Shown: positions 17,792 through 27,552 of the stretch, piece by piece
How positions within the stretch are numbered: position 1 is the stretch's first letter
How the letters are laid out: each line of letters opens with the position of its first letter
Assembly (NCBI RefSeq): GCF_043555835.1
Contig: NZ_JBIGHV010000009.1
Span: forward strand, 124,001-188,000
Length of the DNA: 64,000 nt
DNA from: Pelomonas parva
GTDB lineage: Bacteria > Pseudomonadota > Gammaproteobacteria > Burkholderiales > Burkholderiaceae_C
Reading direction: 5' to 3'
Notes under the pieces: model-generated
Told to the model about the DNA's origin: nothing
Database searches by the model: none
What the model saw: only the letters and a program-made list of their open reading frames with translations
Position numbers and translations under genes: made by a program

Positions 17792-19717
17792 ATGCTCCCT
17801 CACAAACTTGGCCGCACCAATCCGCCCCACGAACGCCATCCCGTCGCCTGGTACCAGCCCGACGTGCTGTGGACGGCCGCGCGCCAGGTGCTGTCCTCGC
17901 TGGACCAACAGCGCAACCGCGACGGCCGCGAGAGCCAGCCGCTGCCGATGAAGGTCATCGACCGCAGCGAGCCCGAGGCGGCGGGCGACTTTGCGGGCGA
18001 ATGCTGGTTCGACTTCATCGCCGACACGGGCGACGGCGGCAACGCCTGCTATGCCGTCGCGAGCGCAGCGCTGGCGGATGAACTGACGCTGGACGGCGAG
18101 ACCTTGCCGCGCGGCCAGTTGCTGCTGTTCGGCGGCGACCTGGCCTACCCCGCCGCCAGCACGCACGACTACCGCTACCGCTTCGTCGAGATGTTCGAGG
18201 CGGTGCGCAACAGCCACGAGCCCACGCTCGTGCGCGGCCGGCGGCTGACGCTGGCGGCCATCCCGCAGAACCACGACTGGATGGACTCCACCTCCACCTT
18301 CAGCCGCTACTTCACGCGCCGCAACGACTCGTCGCCGCTGCTGGGCGCCAAGATCCCGCAGCGGCAGACCTACTTCTGCATCAAGCTGCCCGGCGGCTGG
18401 TGGGCGCTGGGGCTGGACTTTGCGCTGGACCATGACATCGACCGCGATCAGTACGAGCAGTTCGAGGCGCTGCTCAGCGAGCGCGGCCTCGTCACCGAGG
18501 ACGGGCACGAGTACCACATCGGCGCGCAAGATCGCGTGCTGCTGATCTACCCCGAGCCCTACTGGACCCGGCCCATCGGCGACGGCGCCGACGAGAGCCA
18601 CCCCAAGCGCTACCAGAAGCTCGAAGGCCTGCTGCGAGCCCGCGTGAAGCTGCGTCTGGCGGGTGACCTGCACAGCTACCTGCGCTGGGATTCGGTCAAC
18701 TGGGGGCGGCTGGTGGTCTGCGGCACCGGCGGCGCGTTCACGCACCCGACGCACACCAAGCCGACGACGCGGCCGGTGCGGCTGCAGGCCTTCGACACGA
18801 AGGACTGCATCCCGCCCGAGCCCTTCACGTCGCTGCCCGCACTGGCCATCGGCCTGACCGAGAAGCAGGGGCCGGGCAGCGAGTTCCAGCGCGTGGAGGC
18901 CACTGCGTATCCGGACGCCGAGACGTCAAAGGCGGGCTGCAAGGGCAACCTGCTGGCGCTGTTCCGGCGCGACGCCAGCGGTGGTGGCGGCAACGCGTGG
19001 TTCGCCGTGCTGCTGGGCGCGCTGTACTGGTTCAACGCCTACCTGAACTCCATGCCCTTCGTCGACTCCTTCAAGCCCGACGGATTCGCGGCGATGTGGC
19101 GATTCGACATGGACGAGTACTGGCATGTCTTCATGCTGTGGCTCAAGGCCATGGTGTTCAGCCCGCTGGGCTTTTTGATCAACCTGCTGATGGCCTTCGG
19201 CTGCATGGTCATGGGCCGTGAGACCGTCAACGAGCTGCCGCCCACCGTGGGCGCCATCTGCCGCTGGATCATCATGTGGGGCATCGGTGCCCTGCACGCG
19301 GCGGTGCACGTGCTGGCCGTCTACAGCCTGGAGTTCTGGGGCCACCAGCTGGTGGGCGAGCTGAGCTGGATCGGCGACCGCACCGCGCCCGCCGGGCTCA
19401 TCATGCACTCCTGCCTGGTGGGCCTGGGCGTGTTCAGCATCGGCGGTCTGGTGGGCGCCTTCATCTTCGGCGCGTATCTGGCGCTGATGTCACGGCTGGG
19501 CTACCTGACCAACAACGGCTACTCGGCGCTGGATGGGCAGGACCACAAAGGGTTCCTGCGGTTTCGCATCGACAAGGACGGCGGGCTGACGGCGTGGTTC
19601 ATTGCGCTTGATCGGGTGCCGAGGCGGTGGAAACGAAATGAGGGGGCGGGGCCGGTGTGGGTGGCGGATGACGATGAAGCATCAGCACCCCGAGTGCATG
19701 ATCGCTTCGGCCTTTGA
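17792..19717 (+). CDS. Metallophosphoesterase-like protein with C-terminal membrane domain
   Basis: Protein of 641 residues in two parts. The N-terminal half (about 60-330) looks like a calcineurin-type phosphoesterase: IADTGDGGNA, LLLFGGDLAYPA, AAIPQNHDWMDS (in place of the usual GNHD) and LRLAGDLHSYLRW (in place of GHxH). The C-terminal half has at least four hydrophobic segments (about 410-430, 450-475, 490-515, 535-570), so it is anchored in the inner membrane. ATG 17792 follows a long upstream frame that belongs to the antisense of the preceding genes. The substrate is unknown, and the altered metal-ligand motifs are notable. Confidence 0.75.
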   Translation: MLPHKLGRTNPPHERHPVAWYQPDVLWTAARQVLSSLDQQRNRDGRESQPLPMKVIDRSEPEAAGDFAGECWFDFIADTGDGGNACYAVASAALADELTLDGETLPRGQLLLFGGDLAYPAASTHDYRYRFVEMFEAVRNSHEPTLVRGRRLTLAAIPQNHDWMDSTSTFSRYFTRRNDSSPLLGAKIPQRQTYFCIKLPGGWWALGLDFALDHDIDRDQYEQFEALLSERGLVTEDGHEYHIGAQDRVLLIYPEPYWTRPIGDGADESHPKRYQKLEGLLRARVKLRLAGDLHSYLRWDSVNWGRLVVCGTGGAFTHPTHTKPTTRPVRLQAFDTKDCIPPEPFTSLPALAIGLTEKQGPGSEFQRVEATAYPDAETSKAGCKGNLLALFRRDASGGGGNAWFAVLLGALYWFNAYLNSMPFVDSFKPDGFAAMWRFDMDEYWHVFMLWLKAMVFSPLGFLINLLMAFGCMVMGRETVNELPPTVGAICRWIIMWGIGALHAAVHVLAVYSLEFWGHQLVGELSWIGDRTAPAGLIMHSCLVGLGVFSIGGLVGAFIFGAYLALMSRLGYLTNNGYSALDGQDHKGFLRFRIDKDGGLTAWFIALDRVPRRWKRNEGAGPVWVADDDEASAPRVHDRFGL

Positions 19718-19752
19718 TTCGGGAGCGTGCGAACCAGGCCACCAAGACTCAT

Positions 19753-20235
19753 TCAGCGCCGATAGTCGTCGAGGTTCAAGCCGACATTGGCAGCCAAGTC
19801 TTCAACGCTGACGCCATGCTTGTTTGCGATATCTGCACGGGCACCTGCGTCGAAGAACAATCGAATCATCTCGGCCTTGTCTTCGTAAACCGCGCGAAAC
19901 AGCGGCGTGTTTCCATGCAGATCGATGGAGTCGACCTTTGCTCCGGCGGCCAGTAGTAGCTTCGCCACTTCTGCATGCCCTTCCTGCGCAGTGAAGTGAA
20001 GCGCCGAATAGCCGATATCGTTTTGAACGTCCACTTGTGCACCACGCGCAATGAGCTCGCCGACGATTGCGGCTTCGCCGAGGAAGGCGGCGCGGACCAG
20101 CGGAGAGTTGCCATCGAGGTCGAGCTGCTCCACCTCTGCACCGGCATCCAGATGCTTGATCACCTGAACCAACTGCCGCAGCTCCACCGCCAGGAAAACT
20201 GGACTGGACCGCAGGTCCTTGCGTGAATTCTTCAT
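19753..20235 (-). CDS. Ankyrin-repeat protein
   Basis: A protein of 160 residues made almost wholly of ankyrin repeats, for example DLDGNSPLVRAAFLGEAAIVGELIARGAQVDVQ, then DIGYSALHFTAQEGHAEVAKLLLAAGAKV and DLHGNTPLFRAVYEDKAEMIRLFFDAGA. It has no signal peptide. ATG 20235 directly follows the stop of the DUF885 gene (20238), so it is the last gene of a minus-strand run with gshB and DUF885. Its partner is unknown. Base composition is lower in G+C than its neighbours. Confidence 0.8.
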   Translation of the reverse strand: MKNSRKDLRSSPVFLAVELRQLVQVIKHLDAGAEVEQLDLDGNSPLVRAAFLGEAAIVGELIARGAQVDVQNDIGYSALHFTAQEGHAEVAKLLLAAGAKVDSIDLHGNTPLFRAVYEDKAEMIRLFFDAGARADIANKHGVSVEDLAANVGLNLDDYRR

Positions 20236-20237
20236 AG

Positions 20238-21935
20238 CTATTGCTGCATCCCCATCTCCGCCGCAATCAATCTCACCGGCGCACTTCCATAGCTCAGGAA
20301 CTTCTCGTGGAAGGCCTTCAGGCCGAACCCCGGCCTCGCCTGCAGCCTCTCCCGTAACGCAAAGATCTCGCTGTACCCCGAGAAATAGCTCGTCAACTGC
20401 ACTGACGTGAGTTGCACGCGGCGCCATTTCTCCTTGGCCTCGCGCTCCGTCTGGAAGGCCTGGCGCACGAGCAGGTCCAGCGCGTCCTTCTCGCCCATGC
20501 CCAGCACGTGCACGCTGTAGTCGAGGATGGTGTTGGTGACCGAGCGCAGGTGCCACTTGCCCCACATCAGCGTCATCTCCGGCGAGGCCTCGTAGCCGCT
20601 TTCGATCATCACGCGCTCGCCGTAGACGGCCCAGCCTTCGATCATCGAACCGCTGCCGAACAGCGCCTTGACCTTGCTCGGCGCCTTGTTCGCATAGACG
20701 AGCTGCGTGTAGTGGCCCGGGATGGCCTCGTGGATGTTGAGGATCTGCAGGATCCAGTGGTTGTACTCTCGCAGCGTGCTCTCGGCATCGGCGGGCGAAA
20801 GCTCGTCCAGCGGCGTGACGTTGTAGTAGGTGCGGTCCTGCGGCCGGTAGGGGCCGGGGGCCTCGATGCTGGCGCCGGCCACGCCGCGTTGGTAGGCGGG
20901 CGTCTCGCGCACGGCCAGCGGCTTGGCGGGGTCCAGCGTCAGCAGGTCCTTGGCGCGCACCCAGGCTTCGAGCTGCGGGATCTGCGCGCGGATCTCGTCG
21001 ACGAACTTCTCGCGGGTGACATGGCGCTCGCTGAGCTTGGCGATGACGCGGCCGATCATCACGAAGCGGTCCAGCGGCGCCACCTCGCTGCCGATGACGG
21101 TGGGCCACAGCGCCAGGGCCTGGGCCTGCATGCTGGCCAGCACCTCCTCGCGACGGGCCAGCGCGGCGTCGAAGGTCTGGCGCGCCGTGCGGGCGGACTG
21201 GATGTCGTGCGCGAACTTGGTCTCGTACAGCGCCGCGCCCAGCCGCCAGGGCCGCTTGGCCGTGGGCAGCTGCTTCTGCAGGTGCGCCTGCCAGCCGGCC
21301 ACGGCGTTGCGGGCCTTGGCCAGATCGGGCTGCATCAACGCGCCCAGGCCTTGTTGCTGCGCATGGGACTCCAGGTCCTCCAGCACCGACAGCACGCCCG
21401 GCGCCTGCTGCAGCGCCAGCTCGGTGTGCTCGCGGGTGACGCCGGCCAGGCTGGCGCGGGCGGCGGCGTAGAAGGCGGGCAGTTGCCGGATGCGCTGGTG
21501 CAGTGCCTTCACGCGCTGCTGCACGCTGTCCCAGTCGGTGTTGAGGATCTGGTCGATGGGGCCGGCCGGGTTGTGCTCGGATGGGTTCCAGGCCCATTCG
21601 CGAAGCACGTCCAGGCGCCACAGGTCGCTCTGGAGCTTGGCGGCCAGCATGTCGCGGTCCATGCGCTCGGTGGGCGACAGCTTGTCGGCAGCCAGGCCCT
21701 GGAAGGCCTTCAGCCAGGACTGCAGGAACTGGCGGCGCCTGGCGCGCTCGGCGGCGCTGGGCAGGGTCAGCCGCTGGGACTGGTCGAAGCGGCCGGCTGC
21801 GACGGCAGCGTCCGGGTCCAGGCGCCAGAGCGCCTCCAGGAACTCCTCCACCAAGGCGCCCAACTCGCCCCGCGCCGCCCGAGCCGGCAGACCGAGCGCG
21901 GCCAGGCCAAGAGCGGCAAGGTCGCGCCGTCTCAC
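20238..21935 (-). CDS. DUF885 family exported protein, putative metallopeptidase-like
   Basis: Protein of 565 residues with an N-terminal twin-Arg-containing signal region (MRRRDLAALGLAALGLPARA). The long alpha-helical DUF885 body carries HEAIPGHYTQLVYANK at about 398-413, an HExxxGH-type motif thought to bind zinc, and later HVLGMGEKDALDLLVRQAFQ. The start is GTG at 21935, overlapping the gshB stop (GTGA), so translation is coupled. Family members are often annotated as lipoproteins or peptidases without a defined substrate. I would not name one. Confidence 0.82.
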   Translation of the reverse strand: MRRRDLAALGLAALGLPARAARGELGALVEEFLEALWRLDPDAAVAAGRFDQSQRLTLPSAAERARRRQFLQSWLKAFQGLAADKLSPTERMDRDMLAAKLQSDLWRLDVLREWAWNPSEHNPAGPIDQILNTDWDSVQQRVKALHQRIRQLPAFYAAARASLAGVTREHTELALQQAPGVLSVLEDLESHAQQQGLGALMQPDLAKARNAVAGWQAHLQKQLPTAKRPWRLGAALYETKFAHDIQSARTARQTFDAALARREEVLASMQAQALALWPTVIGSEVAPLDRFVMIGRVIAKLSERHVTREKFVDEIRAQIPQLEAWVRAKDLLTLDPAKPLAVRETPAYQRGVAGASIEAPGPYRPQDRTYYNVTPLDELSPADAESTLREYNHWILQILNIHEAIPGHYTQLVYANKAPSKVKALFGSGSMIEGWAVYGERVMIESGYEASPEMTLMWGKWHLRSVTNTILDYSVHVLGMGEKDALDLLVRQAFQTEREAKEKWRRVQLTSVQLTSYFSGYSEIFALRERLQARPGFGLKAFHEKFLSYGSAPVRLIAAEMGMQQ

Positions 21936-22876
21936 AGCGCCTGTTCCAGCGCGTCGACGAACATCTTGGCCACGTCGAAGCCGCTCTGGTCCGTGATCTC
22001 CTGGAAGCAGGTCGGGCTGGTCACGTTGATCTCGGTGACGTTCTCGCCGATGACGTCCAGGCCCACCAGCAGCAGGCCGCGCGCGGCCAGGATGGGACCG
22101 ATGTATTCGGCGATCTCGCGGTCGCGCGCGGTCAGCGGGCGGGCCACGCCCTTGCCGCCGGCCGCGAGGTTGCCGCGCACCTCGCCGCCCTGCGGAATGC
22201 GCGCCAGGCAGTGCGGCACCGGCTTGCCGCCGATGATGAGGATGCGCTTGTCGCCCTCGGCGATGGCCGGGATGAAGCGCTGCACCATGACCGTCTGCGA
22301 GCCGTCCTTGTTCAGCGTCTCGATGATTGACCCGAGGTTCAGGCCGTCGTCCTTGACGCGGAAGATGCCCATGCCGCCCATGCCGTCCAGCGGCTTCAGG
22401 ATAATGTCGCGCTGCTCGGCGTGGAAGGCGCGGATCTCGGCGGGGTCGCGTGTGACCAGCGTCGGTGAGATGAACTCGGGGAACTCCAGGATGGCCAGCT
22501 TCTCGGGATGCTCGCGCAGTGCGCTGGCGCGGTTGAAGACGCGGGCGCCCTCACGCTCGGCCTGGCTGAGCAGGTGGGTCGTGTAGAAGAACTCGCTGTC
22601 GAAGGGCGGGTCCTTGCGCATCAACACGGCGTCGACGTCGGCGAGGGCCAGGTCGGCGGTGGACGTGACCGTGTACCAGTCGTGTGCGTCACCGGTCAGC
22701 GTGATCTCCACCGCAGCCCGCGCAGTGACGCGGCCGCCGCGCAGCCAGACGAGCTGCTGCGGCTCGCACACCAGGATGCTGTGGCCGCGCTTCGCGGCCT
22801 CGCGCATCATGGCGAAGGTGGAGTCCTTGTAGGTCTTGAAGGTGGAGAGCGGGTCGGCAACGAAGAGCAGCTTCAT
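21932..22876 (-). CDS. gshB: Glutathione synthetase
   Basis: Cytosolic ATP-grasp ligase of 314 residues joining gamma-glutamylcysteine and glycine to give glutathione. Visible signatures are the N-terminus MKLLFVADPLSTFKTYKDST, VLMRKDPPFDSEFFYTTHLL, the ATP-grasp lysine/glycine loop IILKPLDGMGGMGIFRVK, and the metal-binding ending LVGLDVIGENVTEINVTSPT. The length equals the usual 314-316. ATG 22876 is preferred over upstream frame starts. It is followed by DUF885 in a coupled arrangement. gshA, for the first step, lies separately at 30414-31679. Confidence 0.97.
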   Translation of the reverse strand: MKLLFVADPLSTFKTYKDSTFAMMREAAKRGHSILVCEPQQLVWLRGGRVTARAAVEITLTGDAHDWYTVTSTADLALADVDAVLMRKDPPFDSEFFYTTHLLSQAEREGARVFNRASALREHPEKLAILEFPEFISPTLVTRDPAEIRAFHAEQRDIILKPLDGMGGMGIFRVKDDGLNLGSIIETLNKDGSQTVMVQRFIPAIAEGDKRILIIGGKPVPHCLARIPQGGEVRGNLAAGGKGVARPLTARDREIAEYIGPILAARGLLLVGLDVIGENVTEINVTSPTCFQEITDQSGFDVAKMFVDALEQAL

Positions 22877-22934
22877 GATCGGGTCTTGCAGATGGATCGG
22901 GGCAGTTTTGCACAGCGCGCCCGACCTCGTGTGA

Positions 22935-24107
22935 CTAAGGCCGCCGCCAGCTCGACGCCAGCGTGGCAATGCCGCCCGCCACGACACCCCAGAACGCCGC
23001 GCCGATGCCGAAGGCGCTGACGCCGGACAGGCAGACGAGGAAGGTCAGGATGGCCGCGTCGCGGTGGTGCTCGTCCTTCAGCGCGGCGCCCATGGCGCCG
23101 GCGATGGTGCCCAGCAGCGCCAGGCCGGCGATGGTCGCGACCAGCTCGCGCGGGAAGGCCGCCAGCAGCATCGCGACGGCGCCGCCGGCCAGGCCGATGA
23201 GCACGTAGAACAGGCCGGCCGCCATGGCCGCGGTGTAGCGCCGCGCCGGGTCCTCATGCGCCTCGCGGCCCATGCAGATGGCGGCCGTGATGGCGGCGAG
23301 GTTGAAGGCATAGCCGCCGAAGGGCGCCAGCACGGTGGTCGCCGCGCCGGTCACGGCGATGGAGGCAGACACCGGCGTCTGATAGCCGCTGGCGCGCTGA
23401 GCCGCCACGCCGGGCAGGTTCTGCGAGGCCATCGTGACGATGAACAGCGGCAGCGCGACGCCGATGGCCGCATGCCAGGTGAACACGGGCGCCGTCCACA
23501 TCGGCAGCGCCCAGACCTGGCTCGTGTCCAGGCCGACGAAGCTCAGCCGCCCTTCCCCCAGCGCATAGGCAATGCCAGCGGCCAGCACGCCGGGCACGGC
23601 ATAGCGCGGCCACCAGCGGCGGCCGAGCAGGTAGGCGGCGGCCATGACCAGCACCAGGCCAGGCGCCGTCTTCACGCTGGCCACGGCGTCCAGCCCGAAG
23701 CGCGCCAGCACGCCGGCCAGCAGCGCGGACGCTATCGATACGGGGATGCGGTCCATCAGCTTCTCGAACCAGCAACTCCAGCCGGCCCAGGTGATGAGCA
23801 GGCCGCAGACGATGAAGGCACCGATGGCCTCGGGCATGTCCAGCCCCGACGTGGACGCGAGCAGCGCCGCGCCGGGCGTGGACCAGGCCGTCAGCACCGG
23901 CTGGCGGGTCCACAGGCTCAGGGCGAGGCTGGTGACCCCCATGCCCAGGCCCAGCGCCCACAGCCACGAGGCGGTCTGCGCCGGCGTGGCCCCTAACGCC
24001 ACCGTGGCCTGAAAGATGATGGCCACCGAGCTGGTGTAGCCCACCAGCACGGCGACGAAGCCGGCGACGACGGTGGAGGGGGAAAAATCACTCAACAGCA
24101 TGCGCAT
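22935..24107 (-). CDS. benE: BenE family benzoate/H+ symporter-like transporter
   Basis: Inner-membrane protein of 390 residues with about twelve hydrophobic segments. It carries the BenE signature FSPSTVVAGFVAVLVGYTSSVAIIFQA at the start and LTAWSTPGAALLAST around residues 70-85. ITAAICMGREAHEDPARRYTAAMAAGLFY lies in the second half. Proton-coupled benzoate uptake is inferred from the family. No benABCD genes are in view, though a regulated aromatic hydroxylase is encoded about 5 kb away. I choose ATG 24107 (MRMLLSDFSP), 13 codons into the longest frame. Confidence 0.88.
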   Translation of the reverse strand: MRMLLSDFSPSTVVAGFVAVLVGYTSSVAIIFQATVALGATPAQTASWLWALGLGMGVTSLALSLWTRQPVLTAWSTPGAALLASTSGLDMPEAIGAFIVCGLLITWAGWSCWFEKLMDRIPVSIASALLAGVLARFGLDAVASVKTAPGLVLVMAAAYLLGRRWWPRYAVPGVLAAGIAYALGEGRLSFVGLDTSQVWALPMWTAPVFTWHAAIGVALPLFIVTMASQNLPGVAAQRASGYQTPVSASIAVTGAATTVLAPFGGYAFNLAAITAAICMGREAHEDPARRYTAAMAAGLFYVLIGLAGGAVAMLLAAFPRELVATIAGLALLGTIAGAMGAALKDEHHRDAAILTFLVCLSGVSAFGIGAAFWGVVAGGIATLASSWRRP

Positions 24108-24164
24108 CGGCGCAGCATAGCCATCGACAGAATGCGGCCGCACCAACCATCAGGGAGACGACGG

Positions 24165-25019
24165 ATGCGGATGCGCGTGACTTGGCGGGCGGCCTGCGGG
24201 CTGGGGCTGGTGCTGTCGGGCCTGGGCGTGCAGGCGGCTTCCATCGGCACGGGGCCGTTCGGACGGGCGCCGCACATCATGGGCGTCGTGAAGGCCGGCG
24301 ACGCCGAGGAGGTGGCGCGCGACTTCGCCGAGCCCTTGACGCGGCCCTTGACGGTGGACATCGCCCCGCTGAGCCATCCGCAGGAGCTGATGAAGATCGG
24401 CCTGTGGCTGCGTGAACGGCAGCCGGCAATGGCGCTGGAACTGCGCGGCAGCTGCGTGGGCGCCTGCGCCAAGTCCATCCTGATGAGCGGCAAGGTGACG
24501 CGCATCGAGCCCGGCACGCTGATCGCCTTCGGCGGCATGACGGAAACGATGGCGCGGCGCAAGGACCAGATCGACGCCGGGGACTTGTTCATCCAGGGCA
24601 ACGACATGAGCGAGGCCTCGCGCGACCGCTTCCTGAAGCAGTACGAGGGCCCCATCAACCAGTCGCTGGCCGTGCGGGCCCTGGCGGCGCAGCAGGCGCC
24701 ATTGCCGCCCCGGGTCAAGGCCTTCCTGGCTGCCACGACCGACAGCTGGAAGACCGTCAGCCAGCGTTTTGGCGCGGACACCCGCTTCATCATCCGCGCA
24801 GACAAGCACCAGTGCATGTGGTGGGTGCCAGATGCCCAAGGCCTGAAGCAGCTGGGGCTGGACGTGCCGGACTATCAACCCGTGAGCGTCGCCGAAGCCG
24901 CCAGCCTGCTGAAGCTGCCCGAGGGCTTCATCTACGTGGGGCCGGCGCTGGACGTGCTGCCGGAACAGCCGCTGTGCCTAGGTCAAAAGAAGAACCTCAG
25001 CTTCCCGCCCTTGCCCTGA
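24165..25019 (+). CDS. Exported hypothetical protein (ClpP-like fold possible)
   Basis: A protein of 284 residues with a signal peptide at about 1-25 (ending GVQAAS). ATG 24165 is preceded by a good ribosome-binding site (CAGGGAGACG). Residues 85-110 (MALELRGSCVGACAKSILMSG) resemble the Cys-containing turn in small periplasmic proteins of the COG3904 kind, which share a ClpP-like fold. This is a resemblance only. It lies divergent from benE and convergent with the permease gene, whose 3' end overlaps it by 23 bp. The function is unknown. Confidence 0.6.
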   Translation: MRMRVTWRAACGLGLVLSGLGVQAASIGTGPFGRAPHIMGVVKAGDAEEVARDFAEPLTRPLTVDIAPLSHPQELMKIGLWLRERQPAMALELRGSCVGACAKSILMSGKVTRIEPGTLIAFGGMTETMARRKDQIDAGDLFIQGNDMSEASRDRFLKQYEGPINQSLAVRALAAQQAPLPPRVKAFLAATTDSWKTVSQRFGADTRFIIRADKHQCMWWVPDAQGLKQLGLDVPDYQPVSVAEAASLLKLPEGFIYVGPALDVLPEQPLCLGQKKNLSFPPLP

Positions 25020-26343
25020 GCGCGGCCAGCGCCAGGCCGCCCACCGCCAGCACGCCCACGCCCACCAGCGCGCCGGCCTTCACATAGACCAGGCTGGACC
25101 ACAACAGATACGCGCTGCAGGCGCAGAACAGCAGCGGCAGCCACGGATACAGCGGCACGCGGAACGGGCGTGGCGCGTCAGGCTCGCGCCGCCGCAGCAC
25201 GATGAGGGCGGCGCCGCTGAGGGTCAGGAAGGCCCAGTAGACGGGCGACAGGTAGTCCACCATCGTCGCGAAGCCGCCGCGCGTCAGGTCGCCCAGGCCC
25301 ACCAGCAGCAGGGCCACGGCCGAGGTGGCGACGACGGCAGCGCTGGGCGTGCCGCGCCGGGCGTTCCAGTGCGCCAGCCGCGAGTTGGCCAGCAGGTCGC
25401 GTGCAGCGGCGTAGGTGGTGCGCGGGCCGGCGATGAGGATGGCGTTCATGACCGATAGCGCCGTCAGCGTGACGACTCCCACCATGAGCAGCTCCGCCTC
25501 GCGACCGAAGGCCAGGCGCATGGCTTCGGCGGCCGGCGCCTCGCTGCGCGCCAGGCCGGGCAGGCCCAGCAGGCTGACGTAGGCCCAGTTGGCCAGCAGG
25601 TAAAGCGCCATCACGACACCCAGGCCGAGTAGCAGCGCGCGAACGATGCCGCGCCTGGGGTCACGCATCTCGGCCGACAGCGTCGCCGCGTCGCTCCAGC
25701 CGCCGTAGGCCAGGAAGACGAACACCATCGCCGTGCCCCAGTCGGCCGTGGCGGTGGCCGCACCCTGCGTCGCGGCGGGCTGGCCGGCGAGCTGGCGCGC
25801 GGCCGCGCCGCCGCCCAGCAGCAGCAGGCCGGCCAGCACCAGCGCCGTGAGCCCAAGCTGCGTGCCCAGGCCCACGCGCACGCCGAGCAGGTTCAGCGCC
25901 GTCAGCCCGACGATGAGGCCGGCGGCCAGCACGGCGCTGGCATGCGACCCCAGCCAGGGGCTGAGGTCGACGACCTGGGCCAGGTAATCGCCGAAGACAA
26001 AGCCCAGCAAAGCCATCGAGCCGGTGTGGATGACGGCGAAGCGCGACCAGGCGAACAGCAGGCCCACGCGCGAGCCGTAGGCGCGGTGCAGGAAGTGGTA
26101 GTCGCCACCGGCATCCGGGAAGGCAGCGGCCAGCTCGGCAAAGCACAGCGCGCCGATGAAGCTCAGCAGGCCACCCAGCGCCCAGGCGAGGTAGAGCTGG
26201 CCGGCGTCGGGCAGCGACTGCGCGACCATCGGCGCGGTCTTGAAGATGCCCGCGCCGATGACCATGCCGACGCAGAGTGCGCCGGCATGCCGGGCGCCCA
26301 GGCGGCGCTCGGGCGCGGCGAGGGGCGGGGTGGCATCGACCAT
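24997..26343 (-). CDS. APC-superfamily amino acid permease
   Basis: Inner-membrane transporter of 448 residues with about twelve hydrophobic segments. The first helix region LCVGMVIGAGIFKTAPMVAQSLPDAG carries the GxGIF motif of the APC fold, followed by ALCFAELAAAFPDAGGDYHFLHRAYG. Amino acid or polyamine uptake or exchange is inferred. The substrate is not evident. Its 3' end overlaps the 3' end of the convergent exported-protein gene by 23 bp. ATG 26343 gives a normal family N-terminus. Confidence 0.88.
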   Translation of the reverse strand: MVDATPPLAAPERRLGARHAGALCVGMVIGAGIFKTAPMVAQSLPDAGQLYLAWALGGLLSFIGALCFAELAAAFPDAGGDYHFLHRAYGSRVGLLFAWSRFAVIHTGSMALLGFVFGDYLAQVVDLSPWLGSHASAVLAAGLIVGLTALNLLGVRVGLGTQLGLTALVLAGLLLLGGGAAARQLAGQPAATQGAATATADWGTAMVFVFLAYGGWSDAATLSAEMRDPRRGIVRALLLGLGVVMALYLLANWAYVSLLGLPGLARSEAPAAEAMRLAFGREAELLMVGVVTLTALSVMNAILIAGPRTTYAAARDLLANSRLAHWNARRGTPSAAVVATSAVALLLVGLGDLTRGGFATMVDYLSPVYWAFLTLSGAALIVLRRREPDAPRPFRVPLYPWLPLLFCACSAYLLWSSLVYVKAGALVGVGVLAVGGLALAALRARAGS

Positions 26344-26417
26344 GGGCCGGCGATGCTACGGCAAGCCATCAAGACGTCTGGACGTCTATACTCGCAGCGC
26401 ATTTCACAAGGTTCCCC

Positions 26418-27545
26418 ATGTCCAGGCTACGCCCAGGCCAAGTTCGCGACGCCATTGTCGACGTACTGCAAGCCACCGACTCCGCCTCGGTCAGCCAGAT
26501 TGCGCTTGGCGTCGAGCAACGCATCGGCCCCGTGCCCGCATCCTCCGTGCGCTCGTATCTGCAGATCAACACGCCCGAGCTGTTTGTGCGCCAGGAGCGT
26601 GGCCAGTACGCGCTGGCAGGGTTTGAGCGGGCAGCCGCCAGGCCCGTACTGGCGGCCAAGGCGGCAGACAGCGCCGCGTTCGACGACGGTCGCATCACGC
26701 TGCACCGCCAGGACTGCATGGACTGGCTGGCCCAGGCGGCCGAGAACAGCGTGGAGGCCGTCGTCACCGACCCTCCCTACGGCTTGATCGAGTACTCGGA
26801 CGCCGAGCAGGAAAAGCTGCGTGCGGGACGAGGGGGCGTCTGGCGCATTCCGCCGAGCTTCGACGGCAGCGCACGCGCGCCGCTGCCGCGCTTCACCGTC
26901 CTCAAGGAGCGCGAGCTGGCCGAGCTGGACCGGTTCTTCTGCGAGTGGGCGCGCCGCGTCCTCCGCGTGCTGGTGCCGGGCGCCAACGTGGTGATGGCGT
27001 CCAACCCGCTGCTGTCGCACATCGTCGCTGGCGCGCTGGCTCGCGCGGGGCTGGAGCGGCGGGGCGAGATCGCCCGGCTGGTCATGACCATGCGGGGCGG
27101 CGACCGCCCGAAAGGTGCGCACGAGGAGTTCAAGGACGTAAGCGCCATGCCCAGGTCGCAATGGGAGCCCTGGCTGCTGTTCCGCAAGCCGCTGGAAGGT
27201 CGCGTTCAGGACAATCTGCGGCGCTGGAAGACGGGAGGGTTCCGACGCATCAGCGATGAACGGCCGTTCGGCGATGTCATCGAGTCGGCCCCCACGCGGG
27301 CCAAGGAGCGCGCCATTGCCGATCATCCGAGCCTGAAGCCGCAGGACTTCATGCGCCGCATCGTTCGCGGTGTCCTACCGCTTGGCGAAGGCGTGGTGCT
27401 CGATCCATTCGCGGGCGGCGGCTCCACGTTGGCTGCGGCGATGGCGGTCGGCTATCGGGCGCAGGGCATCGAGCGCGATGCTGACTACTTCCAGCTCGCC
27501 AAGCGAGCCATCCCGAAACTGGCGGCGCTTGACGTGGGAGCCTGA
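26418..27545 (+). CDS. DNA N4-cytosine/N6-adenine methyltransferase with N-terminal winged helix
   Basis: Site-specific methyltransferase of 375 residues. The catalytic motif IV DPPYGL lies at about 118-123 and the SAM-binding motif I DPFAGGGSTLAAAM at about 329-343, the beta-class order. Residues 1-75 form an extra helix-turn-helix-like domain (VSQIALGVEQRIGPVPASSVRSYLQINTPELFVRQ). The gene is convergent with a PD-(D/E)xK protein gene whose stop lies 7 bp away, the arrangement of a small type II restriction-modification system. ATG 26418 sits just after a short leader. The recognition sequence is unknown. Confidence 0.88.
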   Translation: MSRLRPGQVRDAIVDVLQATDSASVSQIALGVEQRIGPVPASSVRSYLQINTPELFVRQERGQYALAGFERAAARPVLAAKAADSAAFDDGRITLHRQDCMDWLAQAAENSVEAVVTDPPYGLIEYSDAEQEKLRAGRGGVWRIPPSFDGSARAPLPRFTVLKERELAELDRFFCEWARRVLRVLVPGANVVMASNPLLSHIVAGALARAGLERRGEIARLVMTMRGGDRPKGAHEEFKDVSAMPRSQWEPWLLFRKPLEGRVQDNLRRWKTGGFRRISDERPFGDVIESAPTRAKERAIADHPSLKPQDFMRRIVRGVLPLGEGVVLDPFAGGGSTLAAAMAVGYRAQGIERDADYFQLAKRAIPKLAALDVGA

Positions 27546-27552
27546 GGTCTGC

